64,000 nt of DNA from Daphnia pulex (GCF_021134715.1 NC_060026.1:3658001-3722000); one strand, 5' to 3'; positions 10,302 through 25,700 are shown, counted from the first letter of the stretch. Notes: generated by a model from the letters alone, not told the origin. A program made the numbers and translations.

Positions 10302-12149
10302 CCGACTGCGACTCCAGTCCTGACCGGCAGCAGCCAGCAGTGCGTCAAATCCTGTGTGTCGTCTTCGCGCTCCTATTATTATTTGTGTGTCGTGTCGTGT
10401 CTGATATTATATTTTCCCTTTCGGATGGAAAATACGAAAGATAAAACTTGTGTGTTCCCGCGTCTCTCTCTCTCGTAGCGCAGCAGCGCACAGCTGTCGC
10501 CCGCTATTTTCCATTTTGGTTTTGTCCACAAGTGCTGCGCTGGGTTGTAGCATCTCCACCGACTTTCACGTCTGCCTGAGTGCCAGCCAGAGTGTGTCGA
10601 ACAGGCCCCGTGTGACTCTCTTCTCTTCTTTGCTGCCTGTTTGTTTGCCAATAGGACGACGAAACAAGAAAAGCCAAAAGATAAAAAGAATTTTTTTTTT
10701 CACCGGGCTGTTTGATTTTTGTTTTAAATTTCAAATCTGGCGCTCTTTTGGGATTTGCCTTTTCAATCTATAAGGCTCTCATCATCGTCGTGAGAGACAG
10801 AGAACTCGAAAGGGTTCAAGTAGATAGTTTTCCCTTCATCAGAAGGAATCTCGACATTCCAAAAGGAATTTTTTCCGGGTTTTTCTTTTTGTGTGTGGAC
10901 GCTCCCTGGTGGCAGTTGTGGCACCCTGTGGCTTTTTGGACCCAAGCGGATCTGACATCTTACACAACAACTCTCCATCCTCGTTCCTTCGGTCCCTCCC
11001 GCGCTAGCAGTTGCGCCGATCCCCCGACCCTCGTTGAGTGGCCCCTTTTTCCCATTTTATATTTTCGAAATGTTTTCTTCTTTCATCTCGTAGAGGGAAT
11101 TCTTCTTAACGTTGACACGGCTAAGGTTAGGTCGACGAGTTTGCCAGAAAAGGGGGGAAAAAAAGTTATACATATTACATCATCAATCGTCCAATTTTCA
11201 TCTGCTGCTCTTGACCGAACGCAATATTTACTAGAACGACCTCCCCCAAGCAAAAATCCCCACAAAAAAAAAAAACTGAAATCGATTGGAATCGAAAAAA
11301 AAAAAATTTAACATTTTCTTTTTCCTCCTCTATCCTATACACGGGGTAGAACATAATTCTGGGCGGATCATTTGAGGTCGTCTATATTTTAACGAGTCGG
11401 CAGGCATTTCACCGCCCGACGACGTCGACTCTCTGCTCTGCTCTGCTCTCCTCTATATACACACACACTCGACTCGACGAGCGACGATCGATCAATCTGG
11501 AAAGCTCCAACATCCAAAACCCAAGTTGGCGTGTTTCTCTCCCTTCTCCCTTCTCTCTCTCTCTCGGCGTGTTGTTTTTTTTTCTTTTGCCTTCGTGAGA
11601 GCGTGCGAGATATATAACAGACAGCAGCAGCAGCACACGTGAGCGCTAGCTATATAATATGAAAAGAGCGCCAGCGCCAAAAGCCCAAAAGGTAAACTCG
11701 GCTGTGTGTATCATAACGACTTGCACTGTCTAGCAGATATAATAATAACCTAACGAGAAAGAGAGAGAGAGAATCAAAAGTAAAAGAAAAGTCGTCGAAA
11801 CACAGCAACTGGAAACTTTATTCATCGCTATAGATGAACATCTTTGATCTAGATCGCACAAAAGCCAAGTTTTCAAGGGAACCGCCACAGAGTTTTCAGT
11901 TTATTCGTCCCCCCTCACCCAACAATCTCTCACGCACCAAAGAATAATCTAACAACCCCAGCAGATATATTGTACACACACGCATAACAAATGGATATGA
12001 CTAAATACTCCCTCAGCCTATTATTACTCTGACAAATAGAGAAGAAGAGGCTTCTTTTGTCTCGCGTATAATAGACGGAAAGTGAAATTGGATGTTATAA
12101 CAATCGACAAAAGGAGAGGCTAGCTAGCTAGTGTCTATAGGGAGAAAGG
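10299..12149 (+). other. Probable 5' leader of the GFR-alpha-like gene
   Basis: This is the GC-elevated stretch between the proposed start site and the first coding ATG. A donor-like AAAAG|GTAAAC occurs at about 11690, so part of the leader may be spliced out. A 200-codon stop-free stretch at 10712-11311 lies inside. It has no good ATG context or protein-like composition and I treat it as non-coding. A CTCF-like word CCCTGGTGGCAG is present near 10904. Confidence 0.35.
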
Positions 12150-15100
12150 ATGACAGCGGCAGCTTCCTCCGCCCAAAGGCTAATAGGCCTAAGACTGCTG
12201 GCCGGCCGAGGCCCTGCCACTTATTGGCCGTCGCTGGTTTTACCGCTGCTGGCCGTTTTGGCCCTGCTGCTATGCTGGAAGCCGGCTGGCGCCAGTGAGT
12301 TCCCCGAACGGGAATGCTGCGATGACTTGATCTTACTGCCGCCGGCCGTCGATTCCGGACCCGACATCCGGAAGACTGTGCCATTGGGCGGTAATGGCGG
12401 CGTCGGCGGGACGACGTCGTCCTCATTCTCGACGGAAGTGCCGCCACACTCGTCGTCCGAGCATCCGGACACGAGCAACTTCCTCTACCCGGAATTCATC
12501 CCCGAATTGAGCCTGGACTTGGGATACCCTCTGCCGCCTCCTCCGCTCCACCCCCATCATCAGCATCCGCATCCAGGAGCCCCGGATGGAAGCAATTACG
12601 TGCCGACGACGACCGGGTCAGGTATATTATGTAGAGTATTGATCCACACGTCTGTGCTGTCCAACCCCGCGTCAAACAGGTGAAAAGAAGAAGAAGAAAG
12701 AAACTCGAAAAATAAAACAAAAGCAGACGAGAGAGAAAAAGAGAAAGTAAATGACGTCCCGCGTGATTGGAAATGCGTGTCGGACTTATTTGTGCAGTCG
12801 AATCCGCGTGAGCTGTATAGTACAGTACCTATATACTATACCTTACGCGAGATTTTATGGGCTCCGCACCGGACCATCAATATAAAAAAGTCCGGTCGGA
12901 TGGCTAGCCTATACATGTAAAAGATCGATAGGAGATCGTAAATAGTTAAATAGCATAGCAGCTATATCCCCCCTCCTCCCCCATCCCCTTTTCGTATATA
13001 TATGTATATGTATATACCTGTATTTCCTGACTGTGCGCGTTTCGATCTTTGAATAAAAGAATAGACAGTTCCCAGTAAACTTGCACCTCGTCCTGGAGTT
13101 GGTCCCCCGCTCGCACAGCAGAGGATCCACACCGGACCATCCCCCAATCTATATGTGTGTGGCGGTAGCTATTATATTTGAGCTCCGCAATCTTTAATGG
13201 TGTTGTGTGCTAAACTCATCGCTTGATGGTTCGTTCGTTCGTGGGTTTGTTGGTTCGTGAGACGATCAAACATATTCTTTGTGTCACTTTTCGTTCAACC
13301 TCCTCGAAACGCTACGACCCTTCATGTATAAACCATCGGGTACTATGGGAATATAGGTACTATGTATACATTAGACTGTTGTATGATTACTTTTTCACGT
13401 TCCTCTGGAAACACTTGTGTATAGCAGTATATCTTAAGCCCAGGATATACATCAGAAAGAAATCTAATTAGAGGATGATGGGGAGAATATAAGGCCGCTT
13501 GCTCCAACGCCGAGGATCCATTAATGATTTGTTTGGGTGATTGACACCGATGTTACGTCTATATAACCTCCGAAAACCGTGCAACGGCAATAACAAATTG
13601 ATAAGGTGTACCGTATATCATTTTAAAAAGGTCTGTATTATTCTTTACATAGCTGGTAGAATAACTTTAGAATTAAACCTACTATAGACCTATGTATAGA
13701 CTGTACGGTGTACGCAAGATTTTGTATTTCTTCTTTATCTTTACACAAACAGCAGTCGTCCTGCACAGAGTGGGGAATTGGTTATATGCGTACGGCGTAC
13801 TAGATTGAAAGCTTTTTGACTTTTGAACGTCTATTCCTCCCCGCTGCTTGTGGGCTGACGTTGGCTTAACACAAACACCCATGCAGCGCACCCACACCCG
13901 CCACCGTGATTGAATTCCTTTTTTTGCTTTTTTTCTATTTGATTTTTCTTTTTCCATATAAATCCTTTACCTTTTTTTTTATTTTTCTTAAAGCGATCGA
14001 TACTTATTATTGACTCTACGAGAGTCCGTATGTGTCTGTGGGGAACCTCTTGATCATTTTTTTTTTTTTGAAAACAGAGAAAATGGCGCCATGTTTAAGA
14101 GAATAAGAGATATAGGCCTGATAAATCAGAGTGGAATTGCCGTGGAATTCTTAAGTGGTGTAGTAGTAGTAGTAGTAGTATTGAACCAGTCATTTCAAGT
14201 TGCTGGTCTTTCCGGGAGACTCAAGTTTTTCATTATCTCCATCTTCTTTTGAGACATTCATGTCGCACGGTATAAGTGTGTGTGTGTATATCGCAGGGAA
14301 AAAAGGAAGAAGAGGAGCAGGAGAACGCAAGAGGAGAGAGAAAGGGGGGAGACACACATACCACTGCGGCTGTTGAGTGCTGCTAGACTGCGTCTTTCCC
14401 TTGAGGGAATATCCAAATGTCGTGCAGTGTAGGGGAACGTGATATTCCCGATGACAGCCGAGCCGAACAAAAAAGGACAAAAAAAATAACAAAAAAGTAT
14501 AGGAAAAATAGGTTTCGTAACAACAAAATAGACACCTAATATACCGGCCGGGCGAGAAATATATTATAGGTGATATACTATGCCAGTCACAAAAAATTAA
14601 AAAATTGACATTTTCGTTATATGTGTATTGATTTTTATTTTTTTGTGGGGCCATAAAATAAGATAGAAGACGACGACTCTTTTCAGTACACACACACATA
14701 TATATATATAGGAAACTCTGGAAGGAATAATATTATCATACGAAAGTTGCGATTCCAAGAGAAACCACACAGAGACTCTGCCATATTATAGCGGTTGGAC
14801 ACACCGCTAGCAGTGCAAGAGGGAATTATATCTGTCAAAACAACCGCGACTCTCTATACACAAAGAGATGAGAGAGAGAGAACAGGAGCATCATCAATGA
14901 GTTAGTCGAAGTTTGTCAAGAAAGGCTGGCTGGCCTGGGTCGACCAGATTTCCGCTTTTGTCTGTGCTGGCGGCCGCCCGCGCTCCTGTGTGTGTTTGAA
15001 ACTGCGCGCGGGATGGCAACTCTTGATATTATAGAACGCCGGCAATGATTCGATGCTCTTTATTTCTTCTCCTTACCGAAATAGTTAAGAGAGAACAAAA

Positions 15101-18100
15101 AATAAAATAAAATAGACCAGGGATCAAGTGGTTGTGTGTAGGAAATTTAAGGAGAGCAATAATAGAAACGAGAATCAGAAGAAGGGGGGAGCAGCTATTA
15201 TGTAGAGTGGCATTCGCTCTGATTTTCAAAGCTCTCCTTTCCAACATTAACTGTATATACACGGGAGAGAGAGAGTCTTTCTCGCAACTTGCTCGATGAT
15301 TTCTTTGATTGTTCTCTCATCTCTACCGGGGTTTTTTTATAATACCTATAGAGAAAATGATGAGGAAATAGACCCTTGATGGAGCGAGCAGTCCAATCAC
15401 GCGTATATACAAGCCCAGCGAAAGCTCTCGATGTTTTATCAAACGAAAAATACACACACAAATAAGTTTGGCGGTTTTTTTTTTGTTGATTATTATACAC
15501 CAGTGGGGAATCGCTGAAACGGAAAATGGGAAATAATCATCAACTGAAAAGCGCGGGAGAGAAAGAAACTAGATAGATGCTCTTGTATGTTCCTCATCTC
15601 TTTTGTTAGACATGTCCGAATAATAGTCTCTCTTTCCCGATGAACAGTTATGTTATCAAGACAAAAGAAACTCTCTGCTGCTTGCAGAGTGGATGTCTAT
15701 TTATTATCTGTGTATAGTGTATGTCGTCAGTCTGATGCTGTGTGTATAGAGAAAGAGAATTTCAAGAAAAATGGAACAAAAGTCGATCACCCAATTTGAC
15801 TTTTAAATTTTTCTTTTCTTTTGGGCCCCTGTGCTGTCGATTGAACGAGAGAGCCGAGGATTGGATAGGAAAATGAGAAACAACGTGGTGCTGGTATATA
15901 TCTATGCATTTTACGCAAAAGAAAAAAGAAAAGAATAATGGGGGGAAAAAACACATTCTTTCATTTTTGGGGGTGTTTAAGTTCCCATCTAAAACAAAAG
16001 CAAAACCAAAAAAAAGAGCCCCGCATGCGAACACACAACTGTGGCTGTTTTGCTACTTTGCTGGCAGCAGCAGCAGCAGCAGAGAGGAGAGACATATTCT
16101 CTTCTTCTTCTTGTGTCTATCGATTTCTTTGCGCTCTACTAACCAAGGGGCAAAATGGAGAGAGCCAACGCCATATCCTACTTGATGTTGTTGACGACGT
16201 GTTGCAGAGTCAAATGAGCCGCAACTTGTACACACACACACACGAATTTCTAAACAACGAATGTCTTTTTGCTCCTAGGTTTACATCAAGGCCAACCAGC
16301 CAGCGCCATACTCAACTGTCTACTAGCCCATCAACTATGCGCCGAGGACCCGTCGTGCAAGTCCATCGAAACGGTGATTCAGCACATATGCGGCCCGGAA
16401 ACAGGTACACATGTTTAAACAGCACACATCTCACAGCCACAATATAAAATGGCGAATTCAAGTAGTACTACTAGAGACACACACTTTAAGAGTTTCTTTT
16501 ATTTGTTGTAGTAGTGCTGGTTGTAATGGGGGCAGAGCCAAGGAAAGAAAAGGAATAATATGTTCTTTTTTTTGGGGTGGGGGGGTTTATTAGAAGAAGA
16601 AGAACAGTCGGCTTGTTTTCTCACGACCCACCAAATGTTTGTTTTAGTCTTTACTCAACCAGCGAAAAGAAAAGAGCTACTGCTGCTACTGGGCGTCGTC
16701 AATAATTGATTTTCTTTTTATTTCCTTCCGGTTTTTGGCGTTGTGGATAGTGTATATAACTCCTTTGTCTCCCCAGTGTCCTCCTATTTTTCCTTGTTCC
16801 GGGTATGGGACCCCCTTTTTTTAGCCGCTTAGCGCCGGCCCTTTAAGGCACGTCTCGTAATAGGTCGGCAGACGACAGGGGACCCGGCGCCAGCGTCACG
16901 TCACTCTCGGGCGTCTGTAAATTCCAGTTAAATCATGTGATGCAACATGATGGGATCTAGTCTCTATAATATTAAACTCGACGCGAAAATAAAGTGGAGA
17001 GAGAGAGAGAGCCAGATTCGGACGTGATTATTTCATTAGAAAATATCTGAAGAGCAATGGTGAAGTGGTGCGGATAATTCGAGGGGCCGTGCTGGCCCTG
17101 CGTAGTGCAGAGTTTAGATCCCCTCCTCGTGCTGTATAATATTCAGACATGGTCTTGTTATCAATGTAATAGTCAAGTGGGAGTATACGTATATACACAC
17201 ACAAAGCGGGACGCTGGAGTGGGAAATATTTCATGAAAATGCCGAGTTTTCCTTTAGATGAGAATCTTGTCGAAGCGGAAAACCAAGTTCGGACTCGACA
17301 GGAAAGTTTATTTGGACAGATATCTCTTCTATTTACTTATTCCATTTTTTGTTTGGTCCACCCTCTCTGCTTTGCTCTCTCTCTACCGGACTGTATAAAC
17401 TTCCGCCCGGCAGCTGGCTGAGATGCGAACGGCCGCGGAATTGTGCCGTCACTACCACTCGGTCCGCAACATCAAATGCAGCTGGGTTGTCGTCTATGAT
17501 ATTACAATCGAATCTAATTCAAATAATTCGTTTATACACCCGCCAATATGTCATATCACGAAAAGTGAAATTTAAATTTCCCGCCCTCGAATTCATATCT
17601 ATACCAAATCCAGAAAATGGTTTTATTTATAGCCTCCGGGCCGTTTATATTGATGTCGATGCAAATTGAAAAATAAAAAGATAAGGAAATGATATACCGA
17701 CACGCCATGTTGTCCGTCGGAACATCTAGAATGTCGTCAGAGCGCCAAGTTAATTCAAGTTCTCAAAGGTATATTCCATCATCAAAAGGGAAGAAAATAG
17801 TCACGCTAACCGGTGTATATCGATTATTGATTATCGCCCGCGTATACAGACAGCACCGCCGGTCTGTGTTGTATGTTTGTTTCTTATGCCCGTTCGAATT
17901 CCGTCGCGCTCCAGCAGCATATACACACATCCATTTCTCATTGGCTTTTGTGTGTGTTTTGTCTTTTCTTGTTTGCTGCTTTGCCAACGTCGGAATTGAT
18001 TGACGACACGATCGACCTATACTACCGTCCTATACCCGCCTCGTCCGAATGTCTATACTCTGGGATGGGCCGCCTTCTCTCTGAAACATTCAGTGGCGTG

Positions 18101-21100
18101 CTCGACGACGACGGTGACTAAATGTCAGGCCGGACTGAGGACCCTGCAAGCCTTTCCGGTCTTCCATCCGACCTGCCTCTGCCGAGAGCCGTCCGTCGAC
18201 CCGGATTGCAACGCTTTCCGCGACTCCCTCTTCGACCACCCGTGCATGGTGGCCACCCAGAAAGGTATATAATCTCTTCTTTTTTGAACCCTCTATTATT
18301 ATTATATACTGTAGAAATAAAAACAAATAAAATAAAATTGCGCAAGTCATATTTGTCCCGGCAGATCATCTTATTCCGTGTTGCACGTCGTCTATTAAAC
18401 CCCACCAAGAAACAAAAAAAAAAAAATGACAATCGGAAAACAATGTCTAGACATATTATAGGTTTGCGCTCTAATCTCAACTAGACTACTATAGTTATAT
18501 ATTCGTGTGTGGGGGGGGGGAATAAGCTACAGTATTCTTTATAGATGTATACGTACGTGTGTTTCTTTTGCTCGTGAATTATATTGATTATGTAATAGTG
18601 TGTCTGCGCGAGCTATACGGCTTATATATGTATATTATGATCTATCTTTATAGACCATCTTTTTTTCTTCTTTTTGATTTTCTTTTTTTTTTTTTTTTTG
18701 GCGGGCGTTTCGATTATTCTTCCCAGTGGAGCTGCTGGCCTCCCCTACACACACACACTGTGCATACGGATGAACGTGACTTCCGTACGCCAGTCAACTA
18801 ATTCAAAGGGTTTTTTTTTTTCTTCTTTTTCCCCCATCCGCACGCTTCTCTCAAAGGTTGGCACAGAGAGAGCGAAAATGCCAAAATGGACGGGGGGCGA
18901 GATGGGGTTGGGCTATAGGGACAACTTTTTTGGAGGGGGGGAATAAGGAAGCCCGTAGGATTGGCTCAGTTCGGGAAACGTTTCACCAAGACTAAATAGA
19001 AAAGACAAGATAGAATATAACCAGCAGACAGCAGCAGAGCTGCAATGGGGTTATTCGGCCTTTTAGCTCCACACTTGCGCAAAGCTAATTAGATGAATGC
19101 CGAAGAAGAGAGACGACGAGAAAGGAGAGGTCATGCTGGCGTCGTCTCAGACTTTCTTCTTTTCTCTTGATGAATTGTACGAGATAGATACTACACACAC
19201 AAGCCCGGCGCGCATATAGTTCACCATCTCTTGTACAACATTGGCAGTTGCTCTTTTGTCAAGGAATAGAAGAGAGAGAAACGAACACGCTCACGATCTC
19301 TGCTGGAGATGATGGAATTGTTTCGCTGCGGATATAACGGAGAATAAGACGAGAGAGAGAGAGGCTAGGCTGCTCCTGTGCTCCTGTGTGTGTTATATAC
19401 ACAATGAGGCAGCCAGCAGCCAGCACAGCTTCCAGTGTTTCTCTTTTTTTTTCTCTTTCTGTTTTGTGGCTTGGTCAGCTCTCGTTCGGCTCCGGCGGGG
19501 GGGTGGGTGCAGTCACGCTTCATCCGCCCCAGAAAATTCGATTACCTATGAAGTACATCAAGAAAAGAAAGAAAAGATGAAGAAGTGCAAGGTGATTGGA
19601 TGTAACCCGTATATATAAAAAGAGATAAGAAAAGGGCGGGCCGATTCGAGTGGAATATTAGAAATCAAAACAAACACAAACACGACTTTGATGCTGCTGT
19701 ACTATATTATAGTATAAAAGAACGGGCCGTCGGCGGACAAGGTTTGTCTTCCATTTCTGTGTACCCTGCTGGCTGCTGGCTGCTGCTGTATAAAGATCCG
19801 TCCATCGTCCGCCGAAGAATAAAATAGAAATGATGGAAGGGCAAACAAAATGGAAACACCGTGGAAACACTAGAGCGCGTCTCAGAGTCTCAAAAGGAGA
19901 AAGATAGACGATACGTATAGACTCTCTATACGTCTATAGTATAGGTCTTGTGTGTCTATTATGTACACAGAGCACTCTGACTGGAGTGACTCAATACGCA
20001 CAAAAGACATCGATCCGCACCGGAGAGCAGCACACACACACACATACCCAGTCCTCTTTCTATCCGCTTTTATTTTGTTGTTTTTTTGGCATCCGGTGAC
20101 AGCACAGGCCGTCGCGATGCTATCACGGACACTTTTGACATTGCGGGCGTCTCTACTCTATACGTGTACATGTGGACGACACAATCAAACGTGAAGATGC
20201 ATGATGATGATAAGACACGGAGAAATATCTCTAATAGTAGTCGAGGACTTTCTATATATATGATCGAAATTGGGTTTTGGCGTAGATTATTATTTCTTTC
20301 TTCATTTGATTTGACACACTTGACACACACATGTACAGAGCGGGACCTGTACCCGATCCACGCCCTGCCGACGTGCACTCACGCTCTCGACGTCTGCCAA
20401 AAGGATCTGTCGTGCACGAGACTCTACAACGACTTCCGCGAGCACTGCAAACTGCGCTCGGGCGTCTGCCGCGATAAGTAAATCATCATTTATATTCCTT
20501 CGATATACGAAAAAAAAAATAATAATTACCATTTTCCTTTTTTTTAAATATCGACTCTCACCCATCGCAATTCCCGTTGTCTTGCGCCTTTTTTATGTAA
20601 TCTAGATCATTTGTTACACGTTCGTTGATTATTTTTTTTGGGCGCAGGGAAACGTGCTACAATGCTTGGCGGGGATTGCGGATGACTCCGCTGTTCGGCT
20701 GCTTCTGTCCCGGAAACGACCAGAAGAAATGCGAGCGCATCTACTCGTTTATTTACAACAATACGTGCGTCGGTAAGTCAATTCTTTTTTATTTTGATTT
20801 GATTTGATTTGATTTGAGACATTTTTTGGGTTGGTTTTATTTCACTGTATACTTTTTCACGGCGCAAGGTTCGATTGTTGGATTGTTTATTGTAGCTGTT
20901 GAGTGTCTCTATTCGTTTGATTGCCGTCTCTCACTATATATATAGTATATACACACTACGATTCTCTCTCACACTATCGTTCGAAATAAAACCAACAAAC
21001 AATTGCTGGGTTATTGTTTGTTGGGCCGCAAGGGGAAAAAAGGGCGCGCACTTTCAAATCATTCTCTCACTCTCTCTTGTCACGAATGATGCAACACTCT

Positions 21101-22674
21101 ATCTTTTTACATTCACACTCTATATCTCTATTACGTGTTATACTACTACACACTCTATATCTATTATCTATCGCCACATTCGTGTTGAATGTCTTCATTT
21201 TTCGACGTTGGATTAATTTTTTTTAATTCGAATATATCGACGAGTCGAAATGATTTGGTACAATTTTAATTCGAAGAGCTCATGCATTAGGTGAAAATTC
21301 AGTCCGAATTATACATATCTGCATGTTTCGCATTATTTTATCAAAATTGCCACCGATTCAGTTTGTTATCATTGATTGATTTATTTTTGATTGAGTTATT
21401 TTATTTTTATTCATTTAATTATTTTTTTCCCCCCTTTTCCCCTCTTCCACCCTATTTTTTCGGTTGGTTGATTGCATGCCGCCATGATTTTCTAAGGTTA
21501 CCTTACCCCAAGTGGGCATGTTATTCGTAATAGATCCAAGTCGTCGGTCACGGCGACTCCTTTGAGCGACTCGACGACGATGTCGAGGGTCTATGCTAGT
21601 CGTCGTCGTCGTATGCGTCGATATCTTGTTAGATATCTGCCCCATCACTTGACCCCACCACCCGCCATCACCACCACCACCACCCACCTCCATAACCAGT
21701 CCGCCCCGCAATCTTCTTCTTTTTCTTCGTCAACTTCTTCCGTTGATGACGGAGATGATAACGAGCTAGCACTTGATACTACTACTACCAGCACTACTAA
21801 CAGCCTCATCACTACTACTGATCCGCCCTCACTACTCCCGACCTCGACCGATGTAATTAGCACGAGCACTCCCCCCATCACTACCACCACGCACGAGCAC
21901 CACCTTGTCGGCACTACTTCTACCAGCACCAGCACCACCAGCACCACCGTAACTCCAGTACCTACCGCTCATCATCTTCTTCTGCGTGAAACGACATCAT
22001 CGCTTGATCGTGCCGACGACGTTGCAGCCAGCTGGCAGGACTCGCTGAATCGCCAGAGGGAGACGGACGGCCGGCAGATCGAGAGCCGGCTGATGGACAG
22101 TGTCCACCATCACCACCATCACGGGACGGCGGCCGAGGCCGGCTCTATTGATGTCGCCCGATTCAGCCATTTTCTGCAGAGCGCTTTGACCAGGACCAGG
22201 ATCGGCTACCACTCGTCGTCGTCGTCCGTGTCGTCGATCCACGCCGCTTCAGCCGCCGCCGCCGCTTCCGGATCGGTTGCGGCCGGAGCCAGCGGCATCG
22301 TCAGCAACGGCTCCGCCTCTTATTACAGCACCTCGTCGTCCTCCTCTTTCAACACCTCGGCCACGTCATCCAACCACAGTAGGTTTTGACTCAAAACCTA
22401 AACAAAAACAATCACCGCACACACATATTATTCTCATCGCCACTATAATCAAAGGATCGTCGCCAAAAATCCTTTTCATACCCGCCCACTTCTTTATTTA
22501 AAAAAAAAAAACCTTTGTAATAATAAGAAATGAGAGAAAGAAAATCTTTCGACAAAAACCCACCTATATATTACTACACACCGTTATTCACATGAATATG
22601 TGCTGCTGCTGCTCCGATCCTGCGCTCTCCTCTTTCATCCTCTTCATCTAGTCGTTTCGCTTTCATATTATTCC

Positions 22675-22707
<33 letters not shown>

Positions 22708-25700
22708 TTGTGACTTCCTTTCTCTCTATATCTATATAAATAGGAACCCGAATTCTGGTTCGGATCATTTTTTTTTTTCGATTCCCCGATGGTTTCCATT
22801 TTATTATTATTATTATTATTATTTCCTTTTTTCTTTGTTTCGTTCCTAGTATATATTATATACTTTTTAGACTGCAATCTTCTATTTTATACGGTGATCG
22901 GTGCGGGGACGACCTACATGTTATTCGATTGTCGTATCCCATCCAAAAAGTGAAGAGGGGGCTTATGTTCGATTTTGATTCCTTCGGCAACATTGCCCAG
23001 CAGCACCCTATAGCCTATACCGCTGGGCTGAAATGTGTAGGGCCTCTTTTCCGTACCGCTCTACACACAACACACATGTCAAGGGGATATATCTGTTTTT
23101 GATAGTTGTAATACTACTACTACCCAGGATCCTTGACGTCAGGAAACTTTTTTATTCTTCCGTCCGGAGGGGCTGCACTTTCTGACGGACTCTGAGCTGT
23201 GTGGTGGTGGTGTGTGTGTTCTCCGGAATACATAAGAAGAAAATCATGGTAGATACCCTGGGCACACACAGCCAAAGCTATATAGAAGAGAGAGAGAATA
23301 GATCCTGCGTGCCACTAACTTATCGTTCCGTGATCATTCGATAGCGTGCCGAGATGACAAGACCTTTATACGTCTAGTCGTTATCGGTCGTTATAGACGT
23401 CGAATCGGGGAAAAGGGAATGATCCGGTAGGGGCCGATCTTTTTTCCTTTTTTTCAAACGACAAATAAGGAAAACGAAACGAAAATCGAATGTTGCATTT
23501 ATATGTTCCCAAATTTCTTTCGATATGTCCGTCGTTGGTTCGACCGATTCAGCCCCTGCTGGAGAGAGAGAGAGGACACACGCTATAAAAAGCCACTTGG
23601 CTATTATTATACGTATTATCTTTGATAGTGGACCAAGGGGGGGGGGGAATGCAATTGGATGTTGAACGAAAGAAATGAAAGGAGAATATAAGAGTGTTCC
23701 GAGCCGAATATCACAATACAAAGAGCTTTTTATAGGGGGGGGGGAGACCTTATAACCCCGATGATGATTGGGCTATAGTGCTGCGCCCGTGTGTGAGTGG
23801 GGGTTCAATTCGCCAGCAGGGAGAGAGCCTTTTAGATCGCTCCAGTCGGCTGGATTGACTTGGAATTTTACTAAAATAAAATAAAAAAATATTCCGACCA
23901 TTTTTAGACCGATCGGTAATGGCCGTCTTCCGGAGTTAGACAGGAGGCAACCTCATGCGTGAGAAGGACTTTGATTCCACACACACACACCATTTTTGTT
24001 AGATTTTTCTTTCTTCCTTCATTGTCGAGGATTATTGATGGCCGGACGCCATCCATCACAAAAACTCACGCCGAACCCTTTTCCAACCGCCCATCATCAC
24101 GGCTTTTTTCTTATTTTATTTTATTTTTCTTTCTCTCTCCAATTGATTTGTAATTTCAATTTTATTCGGTGCTGGGCCAACGCAATTTTTTGTTCTTTTT
24201 TGTTTTTTGTTTTTTTTTCCTTTTTGTTTTATTTTATTTTATTTTTCTTGTTGCCCATCAGCTGGCGGGGATGAAGTAATGGACGGAGGTGCCGGCCGAG
24301 TGGTGTCCATCTATCAGAGCACGTGCCACCGAGCGCTAACTCACTGCCAATCGGACCTCCAGTGCCGCAAGCACTTGGATCCGTTCCTGCGCTACTGCAA
24401 TGGTGGCGGCGGAGGCGTCAGCGGGATGGCCGGCGGGGCCGACACCTGCCACCGTGACCTCTGCATGCAGGCCCTCCAAGGATTCTACAAGGACGCGCCC
24501 CTCCAGTGGAGTCTAGAAGTGGCATTCTGCGTTTGCAAGTATGATTTTCATGATGATTATCTCTATACGCCACTGTGTGTGTCAATTAGAGTTTTGTGTG
24601 TAATAATTATCAAGGATATAATCCTAGATGGATATAGGCTTTGTTATAGTCGATGCTAAATGGGAATGATGATAACAGCAGAACAATAGAGACACACAAA
24701 CTGCTGGACTGTGGGGTATATATATAGGTCAAGTTGGCCGTTTCTATCATCATCATAGACATCACACAAAAGCTGCCCGTGTTTCTTTTGCTGTTCCGGT
24801 CACTGCTCAAATTCTGCTCAACTTCGCTAATGATTTTCTACGCTTAATAATTCGCAACTCCGCACACCCGTCTAATGATATTATTATTTCACAATCCCTT
24901 TTGTGTTTCTCCGGGTCGGACTCTCTCATCTCGCCATCACTGTGAGAAACTCTAAGGCTGCTGCTGCTGCTCTGATCATTTCTCTACTAGATTTGGAACT
25001 GGCGAAGAAGAATAGAGAAATAAAGACAATAGGAAAAATAGATATAGACCACAGTCAACAAAGATGGCCACGCGCGTGCGGGGGTATATCATCTTTCGCG
25101 AGTTACCTCGCCGAGCACACCCACCTCCATCACGGATGAGAGAGATGAGAGAGAGAGTCCCTCTCGCTCTTGTTTGTTGCCTTGTTAGATATTGTGTCGG
25201 ATGCTCTGCGTCAAAGTCATCCATAAAATAAGAAGAAGAAAATGAGGGACGGACAGGAGCCAGGAGGATAAAAGCCAGGGCATATCATCGACACATTAAT
25301 ATTGATGACAAAAAAAATAGGGGAGGCGGCCAGGGCTCACAGCAAAAACCTTTCACGGAGAACAATGTCAGTGTATAGACGTCGACGTCCGTCTCTCCTT
25401 GTTTTTTTGTTTCGCTCCCATAGTCAATATAGGCAAAGAGAGCCTTAAGGCTCCCTATTTTTTCCGATATATAGCGCTCCTGCTATATCAAGCATCGATC
25501 ATCCGCCCACCGTTGATGTTACCTTCAAGGGTTAAAAAAATAAAGAAGAAAACAAGCTATATACGCGCCGGATACAAGATATAGTTGGCTGTGTGTGTGT
25601 AGTGTGTATATTCCGGCGGTGCGTGCTGGAAGACTATCATGGCTGCGGCGAATCGATCCTTCATGAACTGGGACACATGAACCGGACCACCAACACCACC

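Noticed and set aside
14190..14699. 169-codon minus-strand open frame within the first receptor intron
   Set aside because: Composition reflects pyrimidine tracts and CA repeats. No ATG context, no homology, and the interval is bypassed by a phase-consistent intron.
18000..18093. Extending receptor exon 3 upstream to 18000
   Set aside because: The GFR domain reads smoothly from the preceding exon only if the acceptor ATTCAG at 18093 is used. The upstream residues do not fit the domain, and phase 1 requires this site.
23797..23822. GGGTTCAATTC word resembling a tRNA T-arm
   Set aside because: No acceptor stem, anticodon arm or A-box at the required spacing; no tRNA was found anywhere in the window.
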